The notes below the pieces were generated by a model. The model did not search any database, had not been told where the DNA came from, and worked only from the letters and a program-made list of their open reading frames with translations. The position numbers were made by a program, and so were the translations under genes. DNA of 64,000 bases from Lichenibacterium minor (GTDB lineage Bacteria > Pseudomonadota > Alphaproteobacteria > Rhizobiales > Beijerinckiaceae), in the NCBI RefSeq assembly GCF_004137685.1, contig NZ_QYBB01000016.1:35134-99133 (forward strand), written 5' to 3'. Positions 36,820 to 44,898 of the stretch are shown piece after piece. Each line of letters starts with the position of its first letter. Within the stretch, counting starts at the first letter, position 1.

Positions 36820-38238
36820 ATGGACCGAACCGCCACCACGACGACCGAGCGCAAGGCGGGGCGGCGCGAGACGATGGCCGGGTTCGGCTTCGCGTCACTT
36901 CTGGTCCTGGTCGGCCTCTTCGTCACGCCCCGCGCAGACCTGCCCGGCCCGGTCCTGCCCGGATTCATGCCGGCCTTCGCGGGCGCCATGGTGGTGATCG
37001 ATCTCGTGTTGGCGGTGCTGCTGTTCAGCAAGGGCGCCATCGCGCGCCGCGCTTCACCGATCCGGCTCGGGACGGCCTACCTCTTCGCGGCGCTGATCAT
37101 CGTGCCCCACATCGCGGCATTCCCGGGCGCGCTCGTCCCCGATACCCTGATCGGTACATCCGCCACCGCCGTCTGGCTCTGGGCCTTCTGGCACACCGGG
37201 TTCGCGGTGGCGATCGTCCGTTACGCTACGGGGCGCCAAGCGCAGGCCGAGGCTTCCACGATCCGCCGCGCGGTCCTGGTCGCCGTGTCGATCGTGGCCG
37301 TGCTGACGTGTCTCACCACCGCCGGTCTGCCCTACCTGCCCCCTATCGTCACCGGCAAGTCGTATGGCTTCGGCACCTTCGCACTGATCATGCAGGCTGT
37401 CGTGATGCCAGCCAACGTGGCGGCGCTCGCCCTCGTCCTCGTCAAACGCCGCCTGCGCTCGGCGGAGGACCTTTGGCTGACGATCGCCATGGTGGCGGCC
37501 TGCCTGGACGTTTGGCTCACCCTTCGGGCCGGAGCCCGCTTCAGCGTGGGATGGTATGTCGGCAGGATCGCCAGCTTGGTGACGTCCACGGTGGTCTTGG
37601 TGTCGCTCTTCGTCGACATCACGCGGCTCTACAGCCAGGTCGCGAAAGCCAACCGGCTCCTCGAAGATCTGGCCCATGTCGATGGGCTGACCGGCGTCGC
37701 GAACCGTCGGCACTTCGATGCCAGCCTCACGACAGAATGGCGGCGAGCCCAGCGCGATGGGCGTCCGCTGTTCATCCTCATGATCGACGTCGACGAGTTC
37801 AAGAAGTTCAACGATCGCTACGGCCACCAGGAGGGCGACATCTGCCTGAGGAGGGTGGCGCGGTGCATCGACGAGAGCGCGCGCCGGCCCGGCGATATGG
37901 CGGCGCGCTACGGCGGGGAAGAGTTCGCGCTGGTTCTGCCGTCCACCGACCCAGCGGGCGCGGCCTTCCTCGCCGAAGCCCTGCGCCAAGCGATCCGAAA
38001 CCTCGCGATCCCCCATGAAGCCGGCACGCACCCGGTCGTCACCGTCAGCATCGGGATCGCCACCGTCGTCCCGACGAGCATCGATGGGTCCGACGCCCTC
38101 CTGCGAGCCGCCGATGCGGCGCTCTATCGTGCCAAGCTGGCGGGGCGCGACCAGACCTGCCAGCTCACGACGACCATGGACGGCGGTTCTCCTTCCACCG
38201 CGGATCGCGGTTTCCGGGTCCGCCACGAGGCCGCCTGA
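36820..38238 (+). CDS. Membrane-bound diguanylate cyclase (GGDEF)
   Basis: The 472-aa protein has an N-terminal membrane sensor region of about eight hydrophobic segments (residues 20-265, MASE-like) followed by a GGDEF domain. The active-site motif is RYGGEEF near residue 365, preceded by an inhibitory-site RPGD exactly five residues upstream, so the enzyme should make c-di-GMP with product inhibition. LAHVDGLTGVANRRHFD opens the domain. There is no EAL domain. It stands alone, with 290 bp of gene-free DNA upstream. Confidence 0.9.
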   Translation: MDRTATTTTERKAGRRETMAGFGFASLLVLVGLFVTPRADLPGPVLPGFMPAFAGAMVVIDLVLAVLLFSKGAIARRASPIRLGTAYLFAALIIVPHIAAFPGALVPDTLIGTSATAVWLWAFWHTGFAVAIVRYATGRQAQAEASTIRRAVLVAVSIVAVLTCLTTAGLPYLPPIVTGKSYGFGTFALIMQAVVMPANVAALALVLVKRRLRSAEDLWLTIAMVAACLDVWLTLRAGARFSVGWYVGRIASLVTSTVVLVSLFVDITRLYSQVAKANRLLEDLAHVDGLTGVANRRHFDASLTTEWRRAQRDGRPLFILMIDVDEFKKFNDRYGHQEGDICLRRVARCIDESARRPGDMAARYGGEEFALVLPSTDPAGAAFLAEALRQAIRNLAIPHEAGTHPVVTVSIGIATVVPTSIDGSDALLRAADAALYRAKLAGRDQTCQLTTTMDGGSPSTADRGFRVRHEAA

Positions 38239-38315
38239 CCGGCGGCGTCGCGGGCCTGAAACGGCGGCTCCGGGCGTGCGACGGGCAGGGGGCCGCGCCG
38301 CGCCCCTCTCGACGA

Positions 38316-38341
38316 AACGGCCGCCCCGAGGGGCGGCCGTT
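38316..38341. terminator. Convergent hairpin terminator
   Basis: A perfect 12-bp inverted repeat (AACGGCCGCCCC, loop GA, GGGGCGGCCGTT) lies 78 bp after the diguanylate cyclase stop and 30 bp from the L,D-transpeptidase stop. It has no strong T-run, but its position between convergent genes favours a bidirectional terminator. Confidence 0.6.
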
Positions 38342-38370
38342 AGCACTTTACGAGGTGGAGCCGGCAGCGA

Positions 38371-39195
38371 TCAGTAGTTCGGGTCGTCCGGGACCTGACC
38401 GTTGCCGTAGGTGGGGCGCGGGTTGGCCGGCACGCCGGCGTCCTCGGCATCTACCGGCTCGGGGCGCGCGATGCGGCGCGTGCGGGCGCGGGTGGTGGCG
38501 TTGGAGCGCTCCTCGGCGACCTGCTGGTTGGTCGGCTGGGCGTCGCCGAGCACCAGCACCTTGGTGCCGACGTCGACGCGGGAATACAGGTCGAGCACGT
38601 CCTGGTTCATCATGCGGATGCAACCCGACGACACGCTGGAGCCGATCGTATAGGGCTCCACCGTCCCGTGTATGCGGAACAGCGTGTCCTTGCCGTCGCG
38701 GTACAGGTACATGGCGCGGGCGCCGAGCGGGTTGCCCGGGCCGCCGTGCATGCCGAGGCCGCTCGGAAGCTTGGACATGGCGCCGACGATCTCGGGCTGG
38801 CGGGCGAACATCTCCTTCGGGGGATACCAATCCGGCCATTCGCGCTTGGCGCCGATCTGCGCTTGGCCCGACCACAGGAAGCCCTCGCGGCCGACGCCGA
38901 CGCCGTATCGGATGGCTTGGCCGTTGTCGATCACCAGGTACAGGAAGTGGCCCTTGGGATCGATCACGATGGTGCCGGGCGGCTGTTCGGTCGGGTAGTC
39001 GACGAGCGTGCGCAGGAAGCGCGGGTTGACGCGGTTCACGTCGATCCCCTTCACGGGATAGGGCTCGTCCTTGACGGGACCGTAGATCTCTTCGGCTTCG
39101 ACCTCCTGGGCGAAGGCGGCGCGGATCGGCAGCGCGGCGAAGCCCGCGAGCGCGACACCTCCCAGCAGCATGGACCGGCGACTGTGCTTCAGCAT
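38371..39195 (-). CDS. L,D-transpeptidase (YkuD domain), Tat-type signal
   Basis: The 274-aa enzyme makes 3-3 peptidoglycan cross-links or attaches proteins to peptidoglycan. The N-terminus HSRRSMLLGGVALAGFAALP is a twin-arginine-like signal. The YkuD catalytic motif is complete: RIHGTVEPYTIG followed by SVSSGCIRM with the nucleophile Cys. A Pro/Arg-rich tail of about 50 residues follows. I chose the ATG at 39193-39195, 8 nt after AGGAG, rather than the ATG at 39199-39201, which is too close to it. Confidence 0.9.
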   Translation of the reverse strand: MLKHSRRSMLLGGVALAGFAALPIRAAFAQEVEAEEIYGPVKDEPYPVKGIDVNRVNPRFLRTLVDYPTEQPPGTIVIDPKGHFLYLVIDNGQAIRYGVGVGREGFLWSGQAQIGAKREWPDWYPPKEMFARQPEIVGAMSKLPSGLGMHGGPGNPLGARAMYLYRDGKDTLFRIHGTVEPYTIGSSVSSGCIRMMNQDVLDLYSRVDVGTKVLVLGDAQPTNQQVAEERSNATTRARTRRIARPEPVDAEDAGVPANPRPTYGNGQVPDDPNY

Positions 39196-39379
39196 CGACA
39201 TCTCTCCTGGTGCCAGCCTCCGGGGAGGAGCGGCCTCCTGGCAGTCTGAGCACGTCTTGGCGAGCATAACACGGATGCTGGGGGCGAGGTTGCTGTGGCT
39301 GCATGCTTCGCGGCGGGCGTGTCTTCCGCGTGACAGGTGACGACTTGCGCCCTTCGTCCCGGCGCACGATGAAGGGACC

Positions 39380-39817
39380 ATGCCTCTCCACCTGCTGAAA
39401 CTCTGCGTCGGTGCCGAATCCGTGGCCGACCTCGAAGGCTGGATCGCCGAGCGCTTGGCCGAACAGCGGCGCCTCGGGCAGTCGGCCGAGCAGCGCCACA
39501 CCACCCGCATGGTGCCCAAGCGACTGGCCGAACTGCTCGACGGCGGCTCCCTGTTCTGGGTCATCAAGGGGCAGGTCGCGGCGCGCCAGCGCTTCCTCGA
39601 CGTGCGGCCGTTCATCGACGCCGACGGCGTCGGCCGCTGCCACCTCGTGCTGGAGCCCGAGGTGGTGCCGGTCGAAACGCGTCCGTGCCGGCCCTTCCAG
39701 GGCTGGCGCTACCTCGATCCCGCGACGGCGCCGCGCGACGCCGGCGGCCTCGGCCCCGAACTGTCCGCCCTGCCGGACGCGCTGCGCCGCGAACTGCGCG
39801 ACCTCGGGCTGATCTGA
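39380..39817 (+). CDS. DUF1489 family protein
   Basis: The 145-aa cytoplasmic protein begins MPLHLLKLCVGAESVADLE and contains HTTRMVPKRLAELLDGGSLFWVIKG, the conserved core of DUF1489, a family widespread in Alphaproteobacteria with no assigned function. The late segment RPFQGWRYLDPATAPRD is also typical. Its length is normal. It stands alone between the transpeptidase and the vWA gene. Confidence 0.85.
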   Translation: MPLHLLKLCVGAESVADLEGWIAERLAEQRRLGQSAEQRHTTRMVPKRLAELLDGGSLFWVIKGQVAARQRFLDVRPFIDADGVGRCHLVLEPEVVPVETRPCRPFQGWRYLDPATAPRDAGGLGPELSALPDALRRELRDLGLI

Positions 39818-39909
39818 ACGGGCGGGAGCGTGCGGCGGCGGGCCGCTTGCGGTCGGGGCGGCGCTGCACGATGTTGGAGTGACCCCGCTTGCCCCTTCGA
39901 GGATCCGCC

Positions 39910-40629
39910 GTGCCGCCGTTCGACGATCGCCGCGCGATCAACCGTTCCGCCCCGTCGGGTTCACCCGTGGACGCCTTCCTCGACGATTCCCGCCGCACGC
40001 CGATGCCGCGGACCGGCCCGGGCCGTGGTCGCCTCATCTTCGCCCTCGACGCCACCATGAGCCGCCAGCCGACCTGGGACGCCGCCATCGCGCTCCAGGG
40101 GCGCATGTTCGACACCACGGCGAAGCTCGGCGGGCTCGACGTCCAGCTGGTGTATTTCCGCGGCTTCCGTGAATGCAGGGCGTCGTCCTTCGTGTCGGGC
40201 GGGGCCGGGCTCGACCGGCTGATGAGCCGCATCCGCGTCGAGGGCGGCAACACGCAGATCGGCCGCGTCCTCGCCCATGCGCGCGACGAAGCGCGGAAGG
40301 AGCGCACCGGCGCCCTGGTCTACGTGGGCGACGCCGTGGAGGAGCGGGTCGACCCGCTCTGCGCCGCGGCGGGCGAACTCGCGCTGCTCGGCCTGAAGTG
40401 TTTCATGTTCCACGAGGGTCACGACAAGGGGGCCGAGCGGGCGTTCCGCGAGATCGCGCGCCTGACGGGGGGGGCCTACGCGGCTTTCGACACGTCGGCG
40501 CCCGGCAGGCTCGGCAGCCTGCTCGCCGCCGCCGCCGCCTATGCGGCTGGCGGCACGCCGGCGCTGGAAGGGCAGGGCACGGGGGCGGACCGCGACGCCG
40601 CGCGCCTGCTCCTGTCGCAGATCCGGTGA
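39910..40629 (+). CDS. vWA-like domain protein paired with a J-domain protein
   Basis: The 239-aa protein has a von Willebrand A-like fold: LIFALDATMSRQPTWD with a degenerate MIDAS (DATMS), then GGNTQIGRVLAHA and LVYVGDAVEE as second and third metal-site loops. Family members are found next to J-domain proteins in Hyphomicrobiales and have no known role. I prefer the GTG at 39910, with GAGG 8 nt upstream, to the TTG at 39889. The stop overlaps the next start (GTGA, 40626-40629). Confidence 0.75.
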   Translation: MPPFDDRRAINRSAPSGSPVDAFLDDSRRTPMPRTGPGRGRLIFALDATMSRQPTWDAAIALQGRMFDTTAKLGGLDVQLVYFRGFRECRASSFVSGGAGLDRLMSRIRVEGGNTQIGRVLAHARDEARKERTGALVYVGDAVEERVDPLCAAAGELALLGLKCFMFHEGHDKGAERAFREIARLTGGAYAAFDTSAPGRLGSLLAAAAAYAAGGTPALEGQGTGADRDAARLLLSQIR

Positions 40630-41384
40630 AGGCTGCACCGATGGTCCCGCTCGTCGCCGGCGTCGTTTTGTTCTGGATCGGCTCGATGCTGGTCCGCGAG
40701 TTCCTGCGCGCCCGGCCCGCCGTGGTGGCGCGCCGCATGAAGCAGGGCGGCGGCACGGTGCTGGTCGTCTTCGCGCTGCTGCTGCTGGTGCGCGGGCAGA
40801 TCGGCCTCGCCCTGGGCTTCGCCGGGCTCGGGTTTTGGCTTATGACGGGCCGCCGCGCTTCCGCCTGGGGCGCCGCCCGGGCCATGCGGCGCGCGCGGCC
40901 CGGCAAGGGGCGCGTGTCGCGCGTCCGCTCCGCCACGATCGAGATGGAACTCGACCACGTCAGCGGGGTGATGAGCGGCAGCGTGCTGGCCGGCCCCTTC
41001 GAGGGTGCGCCCCTGGCCCAGCTCGACCGCGACAGCCTGGCGTCATTGCACGACTTCTGCCTGTCGGCCGACGTCGAGGGCGCCCGCCTCCTAGAAGCTT
41101 ACTTCGACCGCCGCTTCCCCGGTTGGCGTGGAGCAGCACAGCACAAGGGCAACGCGGGGCGCGGCGGCGCGGGCGCGGGCCCGCGCGGCGCTGCCCGCTC
41201 GGGCGCGATGTCGGAGGACGAGGCCTACGAGCTTCTCGGCCTCGCGAAGGGCGCGAGCCGGGAGGAGGTCGCGCGCGCGCACCGGAGCGTGATGAAGAAG
41301 GCCCACCCCGACCACGGCGGATCCACCGATCTGGCGGCCCGGGTGAATGAAGCCAAAGACGTCCTGATGCGACGACATCAGTGA
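40626..41384 (+). CDS. Membrane-anchored C-terminal J-domain protein
   Basis: The 252-aa protein has two hydrophobic N-terminal segments (about residues 6-22 and 38-72), a middle domain with MELDHVSGVMSGSVLAGPFEG, a Gly/Ala linker, and a short C-terminal J domain from MSEDEAYELLGLAKGAS through KKAHPDHGGS, which keeps the HPD tripeptide needed to stimulate DnaK. The layout resembles DjlA/TerB-type or Pam18-like anchored co-chaperones. The GTG start is coupled to the vWA gene, so the two products probably act together. Confidence 0.85.
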   Translation: MKAAPMVPLVAGVVLFWIGSMLVREFLRARPAVVARRMKQGGGTVLVVFALLLLVRGQIGLALGFAGLGFWLMTGRRASAWGAARAMRRARPGKGRVSRVRSATIEMELDHVSGVMSGSVLAGPFEGAPLAQLDRDSLASLHDFCLSADVEGARLLEAYFDRRFPGWRGAAQHKGNAGRGGAGAGPRGAARSGAMSEDEAYELLGLAKGASREEVARAHRSVMKKAHPDHGGSTDLAARVNEAKDVLMRRHQ

Positions 41385-41436
41385 TGTTCCGCTGAAGGGA
41401 TGGGACAGGCGACGGGGACTGGCGCCGGCGCGCCGG

Positions 41437-43215
41437 TCAATCGCGCGTGGCGAAGCAGGCGAAGCCGGAGCGCTTCAGCGTCTTGCAGGCGGCTTCGGCC
41501 TCGGCGGGCTCGAGGCCGGCGAAGCGGGCGCGGTAGAGGGTCGAATCCCCCTTCTGCACTTTTTCGGTGAAGGGTCTGGCCGAGGCCAGCGCGGAGCGGC
41601 CCTCGCTGCGGGCCCGGCTGAGCAGTTCGGCGGCCGAGCTGGCGTCGGCGGTGGCGCCGATCTGGATGACCACGCCGCTCTTCGCGTCCGCGGGGCGGCC
41701 GTCCTCGACGCGGCCGCGCGGACCCGGCGTGGTGTCGGTGCGGTCGTCGGACGCAGCGTTGAAGGAGATGCCGCCCGACCTGCCGGCCGCCGCAACCCGC
41801 GTGTCCGTCGCGGCCGGGCCGAGCCGCACGGGCTGCGGTCCCGTGACCCAACGGAGGCTCGACGGCGTCGCGGTCGCGACGGCGACGCTCGTCGACGAGG
41901 CCGCGGCTGAGCGGCGGTTGGTCGAGCCGTCGATGGCGGGGCGGTTCGCGTCGCGGCCGTCCTCGGCCATCCTCGGGGCGCCGGCGATGAAGGCCGGCCG
42001 CGCCCTGTCGCCCGGGGCGCGGGCGAGGCGGACGCGCTCGGGCGCGCGGTCGGGCACCGGCACGGCCATCTCGGGGGCGATCAGGCTTGGGCCTCGCGGC
42101 GCACGACGCGGCGCGGGTGCGGCATCGTCGTCGGCCGCGTTCTCGGCCGCGTCGTCGTCGCCGTCCGCCACCTCGGCCATGGGCCGGCGCGGGGGTTCCG
42201 GCGCGGCGCGCTCGACGGGCTCCGGCGCGGGCGCGGTGCGGTGCGGCGTGTCGGCCGCGTCCTCCACCGGGCTGCCCTCGGCGACGTGGGTGCCCGGGCC
42301 GGCCTGGGCTTCCTCGAAATGAGACTGCAGCAGCCCTTCCATGACGTTGTCGCGGCTCGCCGCGGATTTGCCGCCCATCACCACCGCGACCACGTGCCGG
42401 TTGCCGCGCTGCACGGACGACAGGAGGTTGAAGCCCGACGCGTTGGTGTAGCCGGTCTTGATGCCGTCCATGCCCTGCATGCGGGCCATCAGGTGGTTGT
42501 GGGTGCCGATCGTTTCGCCGCGGTACACGAAGCTCGGGGTCGAGAAGTATCGGTAATACCGCGGGAACCGGTCGTGGATGGCGCGGCCCAGGATCGTCAG
42601 GTCGCGGGCCGTCGTGATCTGCCGCATGTCGGGCAGGCCCGACGCGTTGTGGTAGAAGGTGTGCCGCATGCCGAGCGCGTGGGCCTTCTCGGTCATCACC
42701 TTGGCGAAGGTCAGCTCGTCGCCGGCCAGGTTCTCCGCCACCGTCACCGCCATGTCGTTGGCCGAGCGGGTCACGATGGCCTTGATGGCGATCTCCACCG
42801 GCACGGTGGAGCCCGCGGGCACGCCGAGCTTGGTGGGCGACTGGCCGGCCGCGTGGGCCGACACCTGCAGGGGGGTGTCGAGCGCGATCCGCCCCTTTTC
42901 GAGCTGCTCGAACAGCAGGTACAGCGTCATCACCTTGGTGATGGAGGCCGGGTGGCGCGGCGCGTCCTCGTTGACGCCGTAAAGCTCGCGCCCCGAATTG
43001 GCGTCGATCACGATGGCCGAAAAGTTCGGTGCAGCGCCGCCGAGCGCGGTGCGGGCCGAATGGGCGACGTGGTGGTTGTGGGCGAAGCGTTGGAAGGCAT
43101 GTCGCCCGCGGGCTTCGGCCGGCTGTCCCGCCGCCAGCACCGCCAGGGCCATGGCGGCCGGGACGATACGTCCCGCGATCCGCTTCTCGACGCCACGCAA
43201 CACCATGAAACTCAT
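41437..43215 (-). CDS. D-alanyl-D-alanine carboxypeptidase (DacF-like) with SPOR domain
   Basis: The 592-aa penicillin-binding protein of the PBP5/6 type has an N-terminal signal peptide (cleavage near PAEARG), a peptidase S11 domain with the three active-site motifs HPASITKVM (SxxK), TRSANDMAV (SxN) and GIKTGYTN (KTG), a long Pro/Ala/Asp-rich linker of about 200 residues, and a C-terminal SPOR domain that should bind denuded glycan at the septum. It trims pentapeptides. The start was chosen at ATG 43213-43215, with GGAG 5 nt upstream. Confidence 0.92.
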   Translation of the reverse strand: MSFMVLRGVEKRIAGRIVPAAMALAVLAAGQPAEARGRHAFQRFAHNHHVAHSARTALGGAAPNFSAIVIDANSGRELYGVNEDAPRHPASITKVMTLYLLFEQLEKGRIALDTPLQVSAHAAGQSPTKLGVPAGSTVPVEIAIKAIVTRSANDMAVTVAENLAGDELTFAKVMTEKAHALGMRHTFYHNASGLPDMRQITTARDLTILGRAIHDRFPRYYRYFSTPSFVYRGETIGTHNHLMARMQGMDGIKTGYTNASGFNLLSSVQRGNRHVVAVVMGGKSAASRDNVMEGLLQSHFEEAQAGPGTHVAEGSPVEDAADTPHRTAPAPEPVERAAPEPPRRPMAEVADGDDDAAENAADDDAAPAPRRAPRGPSLIAPEMAVPVPDRAPERVRLARAPGDRARPAFIAGAPRMAEDGRDANRPAIDGSTNRRSAAASSTSVAVATATPSSLRWVTGPQPVRLGPAATDTRVAAAGRSGGISFNAASDDRTDTTPGPRGRVEDGRPADAKSGVVIQIGATADASSAAELLSRARSEGRSALASARPFTEKVQKGDSTLYRARFAGLEPAEAEAACKTLKRSGFACFATRD

Positions 43216-43355
43216 CCCCGCTCCGAACCGGCGCGCGACATGTCGACGTCGCGGGCCCGTCTGGTTTTCGCGTTTGACCGTCGGCGGCGATCGCCGTCGG
43301 CGATCGACCCGTGATCGAAAGGGCACAGTCGGGGAGGCTAGGGGATCGCGGTTAC

Positions 43356-43844
43356 ATGGGGGTTAACGGGAGGTGGCTCGAACCGCTCGGATCGCGGCTT
43401 CATGTTGCACTGCATAAATTCCGTCGACGCCGTTTTGCGGCGCACCTAGAGCGTGCGGCGCCCGCCCGGGCGCCCCATCCCCGCAGAATTAGCACCACGT
43501 TCAAGAGCTTCGAGGACGTCCAGAAGCTCGGCAAAAGCCAGATCGAGGCCGCCACGGCGTTCGCCGCCGCGGTCTGGCGCGGGGTGCAGCAGATCGCCGC
43601 CGAGCCTTCGACCTACGCCAAGCGCAGCATCGAGGACGGCTCGGCCGCGACCACCCGCCTCATGGGCGTGACGAACCTGGACGGGGCCGTGAAGGTGCAG
43701 GCCGAATACGCCAGGACGACCCTCGCGGGCATGATGGCGCAGGCCGGCAGGATGAACGCGCTCGTGATGGCGGTCGGCAAGGATGTCGCCGAGCCCTTCA
43801 GGGCCGTGATGCCCATCGGCTTCGGCGAGACCCGCAGCCGCTGA
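43356..43844 (+). CDS. Phasin family protein (start uncertain)
   Basis: From SFEDVQKLGKSQIEAATAFA to the end (about 115 residues) this matches the phasin pattern of amphipathic helices that coat polyhydroxyalkanoate granules, including YAKRSIEDGSAA and VQAEYARTTLAGMMAQA. The first 45 residues from the ATG at 43356 are Arg/Pro-rich and not phasin-like. A TGCACTGCA palindrome at 43406-43414 in that segment looks like regulatory DNA, so the true start may be later. No ATG, GTG or TTG is in frame there; an ATT at about 43491 is the only candidate. The phasin identity is good; the start is open. Confidence 0.75.
   Translation: MGVNGRWLEPLGSRLHVALHKFRRRRFAAHLERAAPARAPHPRRISTTFKSFEDVQKLGKSQIEAATAFAAAVWRGVQQIAAEPSTYAKRSIEDGSAATTRLMGVTNLDGAVKVQAEYARTTLAGMMAQAGRMNALVMAVGKDVAEPFRAVMPIGFGETRSR
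43406..43414. promoter_or_regulatory. TGCACTGCA palindrome before the phasin core
   Basis: TGCA-C-TGCA is a perfect odd palindrome about 90 bp before the first phasin-like codon. Phasin genes of PHA-making Alphaproteobacteria are often repressed by PhaR at TGC/GCA-type repeats. The link to PhaR is inference. Confidence 0.4.
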
Positions 43845-44487
43845 CGACATGAGCCGGCAACGACATCTCGGGTCCGGCCCGCCGGGCACGACCCCATCGA
43901 CGCGGACGGCGACGTCCCCGCGGCCACCCCCATCGGTCCCGCCCGTCGCGCCGCCGGCGCGCGTCGGGGGACATCGACACCGGCCCGCCGATCGCCCCCG
44001 GCGACCCCGCGGTCCTGCGTGCAGCGCCGCCCATCGCGGCCCACCGGAGAGCGTGGCCGAGACATCCCTCCCGGCCCCTCCTTTCCCGGCCCCTTCGCTC
44101 CCGATCCCTCGGCGGCCGGCGCTCCCGGACCCCGCCGGCGGCTTCCGGACAGCACCGGATCCGGACCCGCGGCGCATTCCCGACCCCTGCGGCCGAACCG
44201 CCATGCCGGCCCGGCACGGGCCCTGCATCGCCCGCCCGGGTCCCGCGGCGCGGGCCTCGGGATGCGGGCGAACGGGTGTCGCCGGGGGCGGCGCGGCGGC
44301 GGCCGGGCCGCCGTCGCGGCACCCTCATCCCGGGCGACTGCGGGTTCCCGTTTCCGTCACGGGTTTGTCAAGGATGACGAAGCGTCTCTCCGAGACCCCT
44401 GGCGAAGCGGGAATCCGAGCCGTACATTGAGAAACGACGGTGCGTCGCCCCACGGCGCCGCCCATCGACCACGAGGATATCCGGAAC
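43845..44487. other. Gap between phasin and clpS, no supported gene
   Basis: About 640 bp have extreme GC and open frames on both strands (for example 43849-44430, Pro/Arg-rich) that lack family resemblance and ribosome sites. The clpS promoter is expected in the last 100 bp, where AT content rises (GTTTGTCAAGGATGACG, ACATTGAGAAACG), but I cannot fix its boxes. Confidence 0.5.
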
Positions 44488-44883
44488 GTGCCTGCCCGTT
44501 CGACCGACCAGCACCGTGTCCGGACCGCCGCTCAGACGAGCGGCGCCGGGCCGGCCGGCCCCAAGGAGCCGCGACGGGGCGGCGACGGGTCGGGGACGGC
44601 GGTCATCACCCGGCCGAAGACCCAGACCAAGCGGCCCAGCATGTATCGCGTGCTGCTCCTCAACGACGACTACACTCCCATGGAGTTCGTCATCGAGGTG
44701 CTCCGCATCTACTTCAACAAGGGGTCGGACGACGCCAACCGCATCATGATGCACGTGCACCAGCACGGCGTCGGCGAATGCGGCGTGTTCACCTACGAGG
44801 TCGCCGAGACCAAGGTCACGCAGGTGATGGATTTCGCCCGCAAGCACCAGCACCCCTTGCAATGCATCATGGAAAAGAAGTGA
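44488..44883 (+). CDS. clpS: ClpS adaptor protein for ClpAP
   Basis: The 131-aa protein delivers N-degron substrates to ClpA. The folded core starts at [20 protein letters not shown] and includes [21 protein letters not shown] and a C-terminal [10 protein letters not shown]. The residues that bind the N-terminal amino group (Asn, Asp, Asp, Thr in LNDDYT, and His) are present. The N-terminal tail is longer than the core and disordered; I chose the GTG at 44488 (GAGG 11 nt upstream), though a GTG at 44440 is possible. clpA follows after 15 bp. Confidence 0.92.
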   Translation: MPARSTDQHRVRTAAQTSGAGPAGPKEPRRGGDGSGTAVITRPKTQTKRPSMYRVLLLNDDYTPMEFVIEVLRIYFNKGSDDANRIMMHVHQHGVGECGVFTYEVAETKVTQVMDFARKHQHPLQCIMEKK

Positions 44884-44898
44884 AAGGCGGTCGCCATC

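Noticed and set aside
38290..38345. The 38316-38341 hairpin as a regulatory operator
   Set aside because: It is very GC-rich and lies between two convergent stops, where a terminator is the simpler reading.
43849..44430. A 193-codon Pro/Arg-rich frame before clpS
   Set aside because: Extreme GC keeps all frames open here; the residue mix is not protein-like and the start lacks a ribosome site.
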